Counted from the stretch's first letter, positions 25,796 to 34,553 are shown. The stretch: DNA of 64,000 nucleotides from Cellulosimicrobium cellulans (GCF_024124905.1 NZ_JAMXST010000001.1:310001-374000); one strand, 5' to 3'. Notes: generated by a model not told the origin, from the letters alone. Translations and numbers: made by a program.

Positions 25796-26683
25796 CTACG
25801 CGGAGACGGCCGCGAGCTTGTGCGGGTTCATCATCCACAGCACGCGGTCGATGCCGTCGGCGGTGGCGCGGACCGTGAGCACGGCGAAGAGCTCCCCGTC
25901 GCGCGACAGCGTGACGGCCGGGCGGCCGTTGACGTCGGCCGGTTCGACGTCGACGCCCGGCCAGAAGCGCGCGGCGAACGCGTGGTGGTACTTCGCGACG
26001 CGCGGCCGACCCACGACCGGGAACTTCGAGGCCCGGACCGCTCCCCCGCCGTCGGAGTAGGAGACGACGTCCTCGGCGAAGAGCCGCTCCAGGAGCGCGA
26101 CGTCGCCCGCCTTCGCGGCGGCGACGAACGCGGTGAGCAGGCGGCGCTGGGCCTCCGGAGCGACCGGCGCGTGGCGCTCCTCCCCCAGGTGACGGCGCGC
26201 GCGGCTCACGAGCTGGCGCACGCTCGCCTGCGAGTGCCCGACGATCTCCGCGATCTGCTCGTACGGGTAGTCGAACGCCTCGCGCAGCACGTACGCCGCG
26301 CGCTCGGTCGGGGTGAGCTTCTCCAGCAGCAGGAGGAGCGCGACCTCGAGCGCCTCGCCCCGCTCGGCCCCGAGCGTCGGGTCGGCGCTCGTGTCGACGG
26401 GCTCGGGGAGCCACGGTCCGATGTACGTCTCGCGACGCACGCGCGCAGACTGCGCGACGTTGATCGCGAGCCTCGTCACCGTCGTCGTGAGGAACGCGTC
26501 GGGGTTCCGCACCGTGGAGCGGTCGTACGTCTGCCAGCGCACCCATGCGTCCTGGAGCACGTCGTCGGCCTCGGCCGCGCTCCCGAGGATCCGGTACGCG
26601 ATCCCGAAGAGCCGTCGCCGCGCCGCGCTGAACTGCTGCTCCGCCTGCGCCAGGTCCGTCGCTCGGTCGTCCACGCCCGCCAT
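25796..26683 (-). CDS. ECF41-type RNA polymerase sigma factor (SigJ-like)
   Basis: 295 residues from the preferred ATG. Region 2 is FSAARRRLFGIAYRILGSAAEADDVLQDAWVRW and region 4 is LTPTERAAYVLREAFDYPYEQIAEIVGHSQASVRQLVSRARRHL, given here only as landmarks at about residues 12-45 and 120-165. A C-terminal NTF2-like domain (about 185-295, ending DRVLWMMNPHKLAAVS) is the hallmark of ECF41, where it acts as a built-in regulator instead of an anti-sigma factor. The epimerase-like gene 48 bp upstream is the expected COE-type partner. Start uncertain: an ATG ten codons earlier (26713) and a GTG three codons later are possible. Confidence 0.88.
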   Translation of the reverse strand: MAGVDDRATDLAQAEQQFSAARRRLFGIAYRILGSAAEADDVLQDAWVRWQTYDRSTVRNPDAFLTTTVTRLAINVAQSARVRRETYIGPWLPEPVDTSADPTLGAERGEALEVALLLLLEKLTPTERAAYVLREAFDYPYEQIAEIVGHSQASVRQLVSRARRHLGEERHAPVAPEAQRRLLTAFVAAAKAGDVALLERLFAEDVVSYSDGGGAVRASKFPVVGRPRVAKYHHAFAARFWPGVDVEPADVNGRPAVTLSRDGELFAVLTVRATADGIDRVLWMMNPHKLAAVSA

Positions 26684-26731
26684 CCTCGTCGTCCCCCGCA
26701 TCGTCGGCACCACCGGCCCGTCCGCCCGGCG

Positions 26732-27490
26732 CTACCGCGCCGTCACCGACCGCTGCCGGCGCCAGTCGGCGAGCCGGGTGCCGCCGACCACCGCGCCGGC
26801 TCCCGGGACGAGCGAGTCCTCGGCGAGCGGTGCGCCGAAGTAGCGCGCGTCCGGGTCGGCGACGACCTCGCGCGGGTCGTCGAGCGACGCGAGCGTGGTC
26901 CGCACGAGCTCGTCGAGGCGGAACTCCTCAGGACCCGCGACCTCCACGATGCCGCGCACCGGCGTCCCCGTGGCCACGTCCGCCACCGCGACGGCGACGT
27001 CGGCGGCGGCGACCGGCCGGAACCGCACCGGTGCGAGGTGCACGACGCCGTCCTGCGTGGCGCCGTCGGTGATCGCCTGGAGGAACTCGAAGAACTGCGT
27101 CGCGTGGACGATCGAGTACGGCACCGGCGAGCCCGTGATCAGCTCCTCCTGCGCGATCTTCGCGCGGAAGTACCCGCTCTCGGCCAGGCCCTGGGTGCCC
27201 ACGACGGAGAGCGCGACATGGTGCCCGACGCCCGCCGTCGCCTCGGCCGCCAGGAGGTTGCCCGTCGAGGTGCGGAAGAAGTCGAGGACCGCCTGGTCCT
27301 CGAACGAGGGCGAGTTCGAGACGTCGACGACGACGTCGGCGCCCTCGAGCACCTCGGCGACGCCCTGCCCGGTGAGGGTGTCGACGCCCGATCCGGGCGA
27401 GGCGGGGACGGCCTCGTGGCCGCGGTCCCGCAGCACGGTGACGAGCTTCGAGCCGATGAGCCCCGTACCGCCGATCACGACGATCTTCAT
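26732..27490 (-). CDS. NAD(P)-binding epimerase/NmrA-like protein (ECF41 partner)
   Basis: 252 residues of the atypical short-chain dehydrogenase type: nucleotide-binding IVVIGGTGLIGSKLVTVLRD at the N-terminus, GADVVVDVSNSPSF, VALSVVGTQGL, GYFRAKIAQEELI and PYSIVHATQFFEF. Such epimerase/oxidoreductase genes are one of the three COE classes linked to ECF41 sigma genes and are their best-known targets. It is the first gene of the locus and lies behind a recognisable ECF41 promoter; AGGAG precedes the ATG. Substrate unknown. Confidence 0.88.
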   Translation of the reverse strand: MKIVVIGGTGLIGSKLVTVLRDRGHEAVPASPGSGVDTLTGQGVAEVLEGADVVVDVSNSPSFEDQAVLDFFRTSTGNLLAAEATAGVGHHVALSVVGTQGLAESGYFRAKIAQEELITGSPVPYSIVHATQFFEFLQAITDGATQDGVVHLAPVRFRPVAAADVAVAVADVATGTPVRGIVEVAGPEEFRLDELVRTTLASLDDPREVVADPDARYFGAPLAEDSLVPGAGAVVGGTRLADWRRQRSVTAR

Positions 27491-27540
27491 GGTGTCCTCC
27501 TGTCGCTGGGTGCGGCACGTGCCGCCCTGTCACCCCTGTC

Positions 27541-27567
27541 GACCGGACGCCCGCGCCGCGTGTGACA
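27541..27567 (-). promoter_or_regulatory. Predicted ECF41-dependent promoter
   Basis: Read on the minus strand, TGTCACA at 27567-27561 is followed after 16 bases by GGTC at 27544-27541. The published ECF41 consensus is TGTCACA in the -35 and CGTC in the -10 with 16-17 bases between. It lies 51 bp upstream of the epimerase ATG, predicting autoregulation of the epimerase-sigma-NTF2 operon. Confidence 0.7.
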
Positions 27568-27634
27568 CGTCCCGGCGCCGTCCCGGCGGCAATCTGCTCG
27601 ATCCCCGTCCGGGTGGCGTGCCAGGGTGGTGCCC

Positions 27635-28231
27635 ATGGCCGACACCACCGACGTCCGTCCGGACGCCCTCGACCGGGTCACCTGGCCCGTGGCGACCCCG
27701 CGCCTCTCGCTGCGCCGCGCCCGGCCCGACGACGCCGACGCGCTCTTCGCCTACCGCAGCCTGCCCGCGGTGGACCGATGGCTCTCCCGGCGGTTCGCGA
27801 GCGTCGAGGAGTGGCGCGTCCACCACGGCGAGCCCGACCGGCTCGCGACGACGCTCGTCGTGGAGCACGACGGCGAGGTCGTGGGCGACCTCTACCTCGC
27901 GGTGCGCGACGGCTGGGCGCAGCAGGACGTCGTCGACCGCCCCCGACCGGACGAGGCGGAGATCGGCTGGGCGTTCTCGCCGTCGCACCAGGGACGCGGC
28001 TACGCGACGGAGGCCGTCCGCGCCCTGCTGCAGGTGTGCTTCGAGGACCTCGGCCTGCGGCGGGTCGTCGCGAACGCGTTCGCGGACAACGAGCCCTCGT
28101 GGCGCCTCATGGAGCGCGTGGGCATGCGGCGCGAGGGCGTGGGCGTGCGGGACTCGCTGCACCGCGACCTCGGCTGGGTCGACGGCGTGACGTACGCGCT
28201 GCTGGCCGACGAGCCGCGCGACGGCGCTTGA
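27635..28231 (+). CDS. GNAT family N-acetyltransferase (RimJ/RimL type)
   Basis: 198 residues. TPRLSLRRARPDDADALFAY opens the domain; motif A is WAFSPSHQGRGYATEAVRALL with the pyrophosphate-binding Q/RGxGYA loop; motif B is NAFADNEPSWRLMERVGM. This is the RimJ/RimL-like branch, acetylating a protein N-terminus or small amine; substrate not readable. The ATG at 27635 is preferred over an upstream GTG three codons away. It is transcribed away from the ECF41 locus; 33 bp separate it from the VOC gene, so the two may form a transcript. Confidence 0.85.
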   Translation: MADTTDVRPDALDRVTWPVATPRLSLRRARPDDADALFAYRSLPAVDRWLSRRFASVEEWRVHHGEPDRLATTLVVEHDGEVVGDLYLAVRDGWAQQDVVDRPRPDEAEIGWAFSPSHQGRGYATEAVRALLQVCFEDLGLRRVVANAFADNEPSWRLMERVGMRREGVGVRDSLHRDLGWVDGVTYALLADEPRDGA

Positions 28232-28264
28232 CCCTCACGCGGCGTCAGGGCGCACGCTCGCCGC

Positions 28265-28771
28265 ATGACCGACACGTACCCCGCCTTCGACCTGTCCCCC
28301 GTCCCCGCCCCCGGGCCCGACGCCGTCGCCCCCGAGCCGTTCCGCGGCATCTACGGCATGCCGCAGTTCGTCACCGTCCCGACGGCGGACCTCGCCGCGT
28401 CCGTCGACCTGTGGACCCGCGGCCTCGGGTTCTTCGACCTCTTCTCCGTCCCGGGCGGCGTCGTGCACCTGCGGCGCTGGGCGTTCCAGGACGTCCTGCT
28501 CGTCCCGGGGACGCCCGCGCCCGGGCCGAGCGCGCTCACCGTCAGCTTCTCGTGCGTGCTGTCGCAGCTCGACGGGATCGTCGCCGCGTGCGAGGACGTC
28601 TCGCCCGGGAGCACGACCGGTCCCCGCGAGATGCCGTGGGGCTCCGTCGAGGTCGAGGTCCGCACGCCCGAGAACACGCGGGTCGTCATGACCGCGGCGC
28701 GACCGTACGACCCCGACAGCGACGCCGCGCGGTTCCTCGACGGCATCGGGATCGAGGCTCCCCGGTCGTGA
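28265..28771 (+). CDS. VOC (glyoxalase/bleomycin-resistance fold) protein
   Basis: 168 residues with a VOC pattern: MPQFVTVPTADLAASVDLWTRGLGFFDLF, VVHLRRWAFQDVLLVPG, then VSFSCVLSQLDGIVAAC and VEVRTPENTRVVMTA. One pair of beta-alpha-beta-beta-beta modules is present, as in dimeric resistance proteins. Metal ligands are not obvious. Its TGA overlaps the GTG of the MerR gene, so the pair is coupled and the VOC protein may be under that regulator's control. Confidence 0.85.
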   Translation: MTDTYPAFDLSPVPAPGPDAVAPEPFRGIYGMPQFVTVPTADLAASVDLWTRGLGFFDLFSVPGGVVHLRRWAFQDVLLVPGTPAPGPSALTVSFSCVLSQLDGIVAACEDVSPGSTTGPREMPWGSVEVEVRTPENTRVVMTAARPYDPDSDAARFLDGIGIEAPRS

Positions 28772-29607
28772 CCGCTGAGACACTGGGACGCGTGACCTCG
28801 GACCCCCGGCCTCGTCGCGTCGGCGACGCGCTCACCGTCGGCGACGCGGCGGCCGCGGTCGGTGTCACCGTGCGGACGCTGCACCACTGGGACGCCGTCG
28901 GGCTCGTCCGCCCGTCGGCGCGCACCTCGGCGGGCTACCGGCTGTACGCGCCGACCGACGTCGCGCGCCTGCGCCGGGTCGCGGCGTACCGCGAGCTCGA
29001 CGTCGCGCTCGAGGACATCCCCGAGCTGCTCGACGCGCCCGGGGACGACGCTGTCGATGCCCTGCGCCGCCACCGCGCGCTGCTCGGCGAGCGCATCGCG
29101 CGCATGGAGCGGACGGCGCACGCGCTCGACCGGCTCCTCGACGCCCGGGAGCGCGGCCTGCTCCTGACCCCGGCGGAGCAGGTCGCGCTGTTCGGCGAGA
29201 CGTGGGACCCGGCGTGGCCCGCCGAGGCGCGCGAGCGCTGGGGAGACACCCCGCAGTGGGCGCAGTACGCGGAGCGGTCCGCCGAGCGGTCGCTCGACGA
29301 CTGGCAGGACCTCGCCCACACCGTCGCCATGCTCGAGGCCGACCTCGCCGCCGCGTGCCGGGACGGCGTCGAGCCGACGTCCGCGCAGGGTCTGGCGCTG
29401 GCCGAGCGCCATCGCGCCTCGATCGGCGCGCACTTCGACTGCACCCCGGCCCGGCACGTGTGCCTGGCCCGGCGGTTCGTCGAGGACGAGGGTTTCCGGG
29501 CGCACTACGACGGTCTGGCGCCCGGCCTGGCCACGTGGCTCCGCGCCGCGGTCGAGGCGAACGCACGCTCCTGCGGCGTGGACCCCGCGACGGCCACCTG
29601 GGACTGA
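28768..29607 (+). CDS. MerR-family regulator with TipAS-type effector domain
   Basis: 279 residues. Residues about 20-90 are a MerR winged helix (LTVGDAAAAVGVTVRTLHHWDAVGLVRPSARTSAGYRLY, shown as the landmark). A coiled dimer helix follows, then from about 130 a TipAS domain (WGDTPQWAQYAERSAERSL, the all-helical pocket that covalently or tightly binds thiopeptide antibiotics in TipAL). GTG at 28768 overlaps the VOC stop; GTG at 28792 is an alternative. It probably activates the VOC-MerR unit in response to a drug-like ligand; that is inference from the family. Confidence 0.87.
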   Translation: MTAETLGRVTSDPRPRRVGDALTVGDAAAAVGVTVRTLHHWDAVGLVRPSARTSAGYRLYAPTDVARLRRVAAYRELDVALEDIPELLDAPGDDAVDALRRHRALLGERIARMERTAHALDRLLDARERGLLLTPAEQVALFGETWDPAWPAEARERWGDTPQWAQYAERSAERSLDDWQDLAHTVAMLEADLAAACRDGVEPTSAQGLALAERHRASIGAHFDCTPARHVCLARRFVEDEGFRAHYDGLAPGLATWLRAAVEANARSCGVDPATATWD

Positions 29608-29687
29608 CGACGGCACAACCGGACACGATCCGCCGCCGTCCGCCACGACGCGTGCACACGGCGCGCCACGCCGCGGCTGCGGCCGGA

Positions 29688-29707
29688 GCGCCCCGGGCGA
29701 GGGGCGC
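29688..29707. terminator. Bidirectional terminator hairpin
   Basis: GCGCCCC-GGGCGA-GGGGCGC, a perfect 7-bp stem with a 6-base loop, lies between the ends of the convergent MerR and VOC genes. Confidence 0.6.
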
Positions 29708-29719
29708 CCCGGCCCCGGG

Positions 29720-30136
29720 TCAGCGGCTCGCCGCGACGTCGAGCACCCAGGTCACGCCGAACCGGTCGGTGAGCATCCCGTACGCGGGCGCCCAGTCCGA
29801 CGACGCCAGGGGCGCGACGACGGTCGCCCCGTCCACGAGCGCGTCCCAGTAGCCGCGGACCTCCTCGACGTCGTCGCCACGCACGGAGACGAAGAACGGT
29901 GCCTCGCCCGGGCTCCAGGGGCGTCCCGCCGGGACGTCGTACGCCATGACGCGGAACCCGCTCGGCGCGCTGACCTGGCCCCAGACGACGAGGTCGGCCT
30001 CGCCCGGGTCCGGGGCCTGGCCCAGGTCGCCGTACGTGGTGAGGACGAGGTCGCCGCCGAACACCGAGCGGTAGTGCTCGAGCGCGGCGCGGGCGTCGCC
30101 GCGGAAGTTGAGGTGCGGGGTCGTCTGGACGGACAT
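29720..30136 (-). CDS. PhnB-like VOC family protein
   Basis: 138 residues: TPHLNFRGDARAALEHYRSVFGG is the PhnB/3-demethylubiquinone-methyltransferase-like VOC start, followed by VWGQVSAPSGFRVMAYDVP, FFVSVRGDDVEEVRGYWDAL and YGMLTDRFGVTWVLDV. Such proteins are common next to transcription factors and lack a known activity. AAGGAG lies six bases before the ATG; an upstream in-frame extension was rejected. It is divergent from the WYL regulator, with a palindrome between them. Confidence 0.85.
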   Translation of the reverse strand: MSVQTTPHLNFRGDARAALEHYRSVFGGDLVLTTYGDLGQAPDPGEADLVVWGQVSAPSGFRVMAYDVPAGRPWSPGEAPFFVSVRGDDVEEVRGYWDALVDGATVVAPLASSDWAPAYGMLTDRFGVTWVLDVAASR

Positions 30137-30231
30137 GGTGTCTCCTTCGGGTCGGTCGTCGGGGTCGCTGGTCGCGGCGCCCGAGCTCCCGGGCTCGCCG
30201 CCCGGGCTCATGACGACGACCCTTCCGGCCA

Positions 30232-30254
30232 ATGCGGGCGGATAGCGCCCGCAT
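30232..30254. promoter_or_regulatory. Perfect inverted repeat between the VOC and WYL-regulator genes
   Basis: ATGCGGGCG-GATAG-CGCCCGCAT is a perfect 9-bp inverted repeat with a 5-bp spacer, 20 bp before the regulator ATG and about 95 bp before the divergent VOC gene. It is the obvious candidate operator for the WYL-domain regulator. Confidence 0.5.
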
Positions 30255-30273
30255 GGTGCGCGAGCATGGGGGC

Positions 30274-31266
30274 ATGACCGAGACGTCGCGCCGGACCCTC
30301 CTCCTGCTCTCGCTCCTCCAGGCGCACCCGGACCGGACCGGCCCCGAGCTCGCGCACCGGCTCGGCGTCGACCCTCGGACCGTGCGCCGCGACGTCGAGC
30401 GCCTCCGCGACCTCGGTTACCGCGTCGTCGCGACCCGCGGGCGCGACGGTGGGTACCGCCTCGACGCGGGCGCCGAGCTCCCGCCCCTGCTGTTCGACGA
30501 CGCGCAGGTCGTCGCGCTGGCGGTGGCGCTGCGGACCGTCGCGACGAGCGGGTCCGGGGACGCGATCGCGGAGGCGTCGGTGCGGGCGCTCGCGACCGTG
30601 CGCCAGGTGCTGCCCGCGCGGCTGCGCCACCGGGTCGACGCGGTCGACGTCGTGCCGGTGCCCGCGGGTCCCGGCCGCTCCACGCCCGCCGTCGACCTCG
30701 ACGTGCTGCTCGCGGTGAGCACCGCGGTGCGCCGACGCGAGGTGCTGCGCCTCGACTACGCGGCGCCGGGCCCCACGGGTGAGCACGACGGCCGGGCTGC
30801 TGCGCCCGCGGCGCCGCGCCGCGTGGAGCCGCACCACGTCGTCGTGCGCGACGGGCGCTGGTACCTCCTCGCGTGGGACCTCGACCGTGACGACTGGCGC
30901 ACGTTCCGCCTCGACCGGACGACGCCGCGCGTCCCGACCGGGCCGCGCTTCACACCCCGCGAGGTGCCGGGCGGGGACGCCGGCGCGTTCGTCGCGGCCC
31001 GGTTCGCCGGCTCCGGGCGGCCGCCCGCCCCGGGCTGGTCGTGCACGGGGTGGGTCGAGCTCGCCGCGCCCGCGCCCGCCGTCGCGCCGTTCGTCGAGGA
31101 CGGCACGGTCGAGGCGCTCGGCCCGGACCGGTGCCGGGTCGCCCTGGGCTCGTGGTCGTGGGTCGCGCTCGCCGCCCGCGTCGCGGCGTTCGACGCCGAC
31201 GTCCTCGCCGCCGGCCCGGACGAGCTCGTCGCGGCGTGCGCGACCGTCGCCGCACGGCTCGGGTGA
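30274..31266 (+). CDS. HTH-WYL transcriptional regulator (YafY type)
   Basis: 330 residues. The N-terminal winged helix is of DeoR/HTH_11 type (LLLLSLLQAHPDRTGPELAHRLGV, then TVRRDVERLRDLGYRV), followed by a WYL domain (VRRREVLRLDYAAPG; RRVEPHHVVVRDGRWYLLAWD, with WYL itself at RWYLLAWD) and a WCX-like C-terminus. These bind nucleic acid or nucleotide ligands and often control a divergent gene, here the PhnB-like VOC gene. GGGGG precedes the ATG; earlier starts would lie within the palindrome. Confidence 0.87.
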   Translation: MTETSRRTLLLLSLLQAHPDRTGPELAHRLGVDPRTVRRDVERLRDLGYRVVATRGRDGGYRLDAGAELPPLLFDDAQVVALAVALRTVATSGSGDAIAEASVRALATVRQVLPARLRHRVDAVDVVPVPAGPGRSTPAVDLDVLLAVSTAVRRREVLRLDYAAPGPTGEHDGRAAAPAAPRRVEPHHVVVRDGRWYLLAWDLDRDDWRTFRLDRTTPRVPTGPRFTPREVPGGDAGAFVAARFAGSGRPPAPGWSCTGWVELAAPAPAVAPFVEDGTVEALGPDRCRVALGSWSWVALAARVAAFDADVLAAGPDELVAACATVAARLG

Positions 31267-31490
31267 ATGCCGGACGGTCGCGATGAGGGCTATGACAGAC
31301 CGCGGAGCCGGGCCCGGCTGACCGGCCGGAGGGCAACGACGGATGCGACGACTCACGGGCAGGCCCGCGCCGTGGGCGTGCCTGCCGCTCGCGGGCCCTG
31401 GTGATCGGGGCCTGCCCGCAGGTGAGCGCGTCGTGTGGCACCATGCCAGCGGTCCCGCAAGGCGCGAGGGCCGCTGCCTGGAGGTCGACC

Positions 31491-33587
31491 GTGGAAGCTC
31501 ATCCTCGTCCGCTCAAGTCCGTCTTCCGATCCGACGTCCGCCTGACGGTGCCGCTCTTCCAGCGCCAGTACGTGTGGAACGTCGCCGACCAGTGGCTCCC
31601 GCTCTGGCAGGACGTCCAGCAGACACAACGCCGGTTCGAGCTCGGGGATCTCACGCCCCACTTCCTGGGCGCCGTCGTCCTCCAGCAAAAGCCCGCCAGT
31701 CTCGGCAGCCTGGACCTCCGGGAGATCATCGACGGGCAGCAGCGTCTGACGACGCTGCAGCTTTTCATCACTGCCGTCCGAGACCTTGCCGAGCACCGGT
31801 ACGGGGACACTCGGCTCGCCCGGCGACTGACCAGACTGGTGGAGAACGACCAGGACTTCGTGGAGCGCCCCGACGAGGAGTTCAAGCTCTGGCCCACCAA
31901 CAGGGACCGCTCCGCGTTCAGGAGCGTGCTCTCCGGCGATCACGTCGAGACACCGTACGCCCAGTCGCTCTCTCGCCCGGTCCAGGCGTACACGTGGTTT
32001 CGCGACCACGTCGCGGAGCACCTCGACCGTACGGGGAGAACGCCGGGGGAAGCACTCGCTCGCCTCGCCGACGTGATCACCGACGGCCTTGTCATGGTCG
32101 TCATCGACCTCACCGCGGACGACGACGCTCAGGTCATCTTCGAGACTCTCAACGCCCGTGGGACGCCGCTCCTCGCGGCAGACCTCATCAAGAACCACAT
32201 CTTTCGCACGCTCGAGAGCGCGGGTCGTCCGGTGGAAGACCTGTACGCCACGTACTGGCGCCCACTCGAAGAGCGCGTCTGGGACGAGGACGTCCGTCAG
32301 GGCAGACTCGTGCGCAAGCGTCTTGACGTCTTCATGAACTACGTCCTGACCGCCCACCTGCAGCAGGAAGTCCTCTCGCACGACCTCTTCTCGACCGTGC
32401 GGACGTATGTCGGCGGTGACGCTGGCCGGGCCGTCGAACTACTCGACGTGATCCGCGCGTACTCGAGCATCTACCTCGAGACGGAGGCCACCGTGATCGG
32501 CACCGCACAGGAGCAGCTAGCGCTGAGACGCCTGCGGATCGCCGACACGACCACGGCGACACCCCTGCTGCTCTGGCTTTTCAAGAACACCGGAGGCGCA
32601 GAGCGAGAGCGCGCCATCGCGGTGATCGAGTCGTTCATCGTCCGCCGAGCCATCTGCGGCTGGTCGTCGTCCAACTACAACAGGATCTTCCTCGAGGCCC
32701 TACGGCGGGTCAGCTCCGGTGAACGCCCTGTCGACGCCGTGATCCAGGAGCATCTGGCGGGGCTGGGTTCCGGTTCCGGGTATTGGCCGCGAGACCACGA
32801 TCTAGAGCAAGAGCTGCCGACTCGTACGCTCTTCAAGCGACTCAAGCGCGAACAGCTCCGACTGCTGCTCGAAGCGCTCGAAGACGCGCTGACGACGCGG
32901 TACACCGAGGCTCGTCCCCCCGGTACCAAGCTGTCGGTCGAGCATCTTCTTCCTCAGGCCTGGCGCTCCAGCTGGCCCCTCCCCGACGAGCAGGGCGACG
33001 ACGCCGTTCGCACGGTGAGCGAGCGACGGGACGGCCTGCTCCACACGCTGGGCAACCTGACCCTGGTGACCGGGCCCCTCAACAGCTCGATGTCGAACGG
33101 CTCGTGGGCCGCAAAGCGTCAGCACCTCATGCGCTACTCGGCTCTCACGCTGAACCGGACCCTTCCCGTGGTCTGGGACGTCGAGGAGATCGAGGAGCGC
33201 GGGCGGACGCTCACGCGTGCGGCCTGTGAGATCTGGCCCGCGCCGCCGCCGATCAGCGACACGGTCACGCCCGACCTCGCGACGACCGAGCGGGCGTCGG
33301 CAGACGAGCTGGCCATCGCAGGAGTCGATCCCTCGGAATCGGCACGACCGGTGCGCACAGGGCGTGGCGATATCGCGGCGCACATCGACTTCGCCTTCGC
33401 CGACCGCGCTCCCGGCGACTTCCTGACGATCCATGAGATCAGCAAGGTCCCCTCCCCGGCATACCCCGACAAGGCGCCGTCCCAGGGAGCGATCGCGGCG
33501 AGGCTCTTCCCGGACGGTCGTCCGTCGACGGTTCCGGGCGTGCGGCCGGACAGGCGCGACGGCGTCAGAGGTGCTGTCAAGGTCTGA
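31491..33587 (+). CDS. GmrSD-type nuclease (DUF262-DUF1524), predicted type IV restriction
   Basis: 698 residues. The N-terminal DUF262 domain has VPLFQRQYVW and REIIDGQQRLTTLQLF, the ParB-like nucleotide-binding signature of GmrS, and VIFETLNARGTPLLAADLIKN. The DUF1524 domain has SVEHLLPQAW and LGNLTLVTGPLNSSMSNGSW, the His-Asn-Asn nuclease motif of GmrD. GmrSD enzymes cleave DNA with modified cytosine using NTP. An extra C-terminal region of about 110 residues (GDFLTIHEISKVPS) is not part of the core. The GTG has GGAGG upstream. The lower GC and different codon choice from neighbours suggest acquisition. No methyltransferase is adjacent, fitting type IV. Confidence 0.83.
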   Translation: MEAHPRPLKSVFRSDVRLTVPLFQRQYVWNVADQWLPLWQDVQQTQRRFELGDLTPHFLGAVVLQQKPASLGSLDLREIIDGQQRLTTLQLFITAVRDLAEHRYGDTRLARRLTRLVENDQDFVERPDEEFKLWPTNRDRSAFRSVLSGDHVETPYAQSLSRPVQAYTWFRDHVAEHLDRTGRTPGEALARLADVITDGLVMVVIDLTADDDAQVIFETLNARGTPLLAADLIKNHIFRTLESAGRPVEDLYATYWRPLEERVWDEDVRQGRLVRKRLDVFMNYVLTAHLQQEVLSHDLFSTVRTYVGGDAGRAVELLDVIRAYSSIYLETEATVIGTAQEQLALRRLRIADTTTATPLLLWLFKNTGGAERERAIAVIESFIVRRAICGWSSSNYNRIFLEALRRVSSGERPVDAVIQEHLAGLGSGSGYWPRDHDLEQELPTRTLFKRLKREQLRLLLEALEDALTTRYTEARPPGTKLSVEHLLPQAWRSSWPLPDEQGDDAVRTVSERRDGLLHTLGNLTLVTGPLNSSMSNGSWAAKRQHLMRYSALTLNRTLPVVWDVEEIEERGRTLTRAACEIWPAPPPISDTVTPDLATTERASADELAIAGVDPSESARPVRTGRGDIAAHIDFAFADRAPGDFLTIHEISKVPSPAYPDKAPSQGAIAARLFPDGRPSTVPGVRPDRRDGVRGAVKV

Positions 33588-34452
33588 GTGTCGTGGCGCT
33601 CGGTGTCGAACCCGCGGCGAGGTCCTGCGTGCCCAGCACGCCGAGCAGGCGGATCCGATCCACTGCCTCCGTGCCCGGTGCCGCCGTCAGCACGAGCAGC
33701 ACCTGCTGCTGGTCCTCCGTCAGCAACGCCTGGCAGTCGACCTCGATCTCCCCCACGACCGGGTGCACGAGGACCTTGTGGTCGACGAAGCGTCGCGCGA
33801 CCTCCTGCCGCTCCCAGAGATCGGCGAACTCGGGGCTCGTGCGCCGCAGCTCGCGCACCAGCCGCCCGGCACGCGAGTCCCGGCCGAGCACCGCGACCGC
33901 CGAGCGCAGGCTCGCCACGAGCGCGCGCCCCTGGCGTTCCCTGTCGTCCTCGGGATAGATCGTGCGCGCCGTCTCCGGGTGAGCGAACCACCGGTAGATC
34001 TCGCTGCGGTCCCACCCCGTGTACGCCGTCGCGTCGCCGTAGAGCGCACGGGCCAGGTCGTTCTGCGCGAGCGTCTCGCCGAGGGGGTTCAGGATCAGCG
34101 CCGGGGTGTCGCCCAGCCGGTCGAGCACGCGCTGCAGCGCGGGCGCCACGTGGCCGGGATCGGTCGCCCGGTCGGGGACGCCGTGCCCCGCGACCCGGAA
34201 GAGGTAGTCGCGCTCGTCGTCGGACAGGCGCAGCGCCCGCGCGATCGACGCGAGCATCTGGGTGCTGGGCTGCGGGCCGCGCTGCTGCTCCAGGCGCGTG
34301 TAGTAGTCCGTCGACATGAGCGCGAGCTGGGCCACCTCCTCGCGGCGCAATCCCGGTGCCCGACGGCGCAGCCCGGGCGGGAGGCCGACGTCGCCCGGCT
34401 GCAGCGCCTCCCGGTGGCGGCGGAGGAAGTCGGCGAGCGCGGCACGGTCCAT
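33577..34452 (-). CDS. XRE-family regulator with MmyB-like ligand-binding domain
   Basis: 291 residues. Residues about 20-85 are an XRE helix-turn-helix (GLRREEVAQLALMSTDYYTRLEQQ), and the rest an MmyB-like PAS domain (LILNPLGETLAQNDLARALYG, YPEDDRERQGRALVASLRSAV, VDHKVLVHPVVGEIEVDCQ). Proteins of this class typically control the neighbouring divergent oxidoreductase, here the SDR gene 101 bp away. The start at 34452 matches relatives; an ATG three codons earlier is possible. Its 3' end overlaps the GmrSD-type gene by 11 bp in convergent orientation. Confidence 0.88.
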   Translation of the reverse strand: MDRAALADFLRRHREALQPGDVGLPPGLRRRAPGLRREEVAQLALMSTDYYTRLEQQRGPQPSTQMLASIARALRLSDDERDYLFRVAGHGVPDRATDPGHVAPALQRVLDRLGDTPALILNPLGETLAQNDLARALYGDATAYTGWDRSEIYRWFAHPETARTIYPEDDRERQGRALVASLRSAVAVLGRDSRAGRLVRELRRTSPEFADLWERQEVARRFVDHKVLVHPVVGEIEVDCQALLTEDQQQVLLVLTAAPGTEAVDRIRLLGVLGTQDLAAGSTPSATTLRP

Positions 34453-34553
34453 GCGTCCCATCGTCCGGGGCGCGCGGCGCGCGTGCCAGGGATCGCCGGT
34501 CCCCCGTTCACCGGACTCTGCCGCGCGCGTCGCCGCGCGCCCAGGATCGAGGC

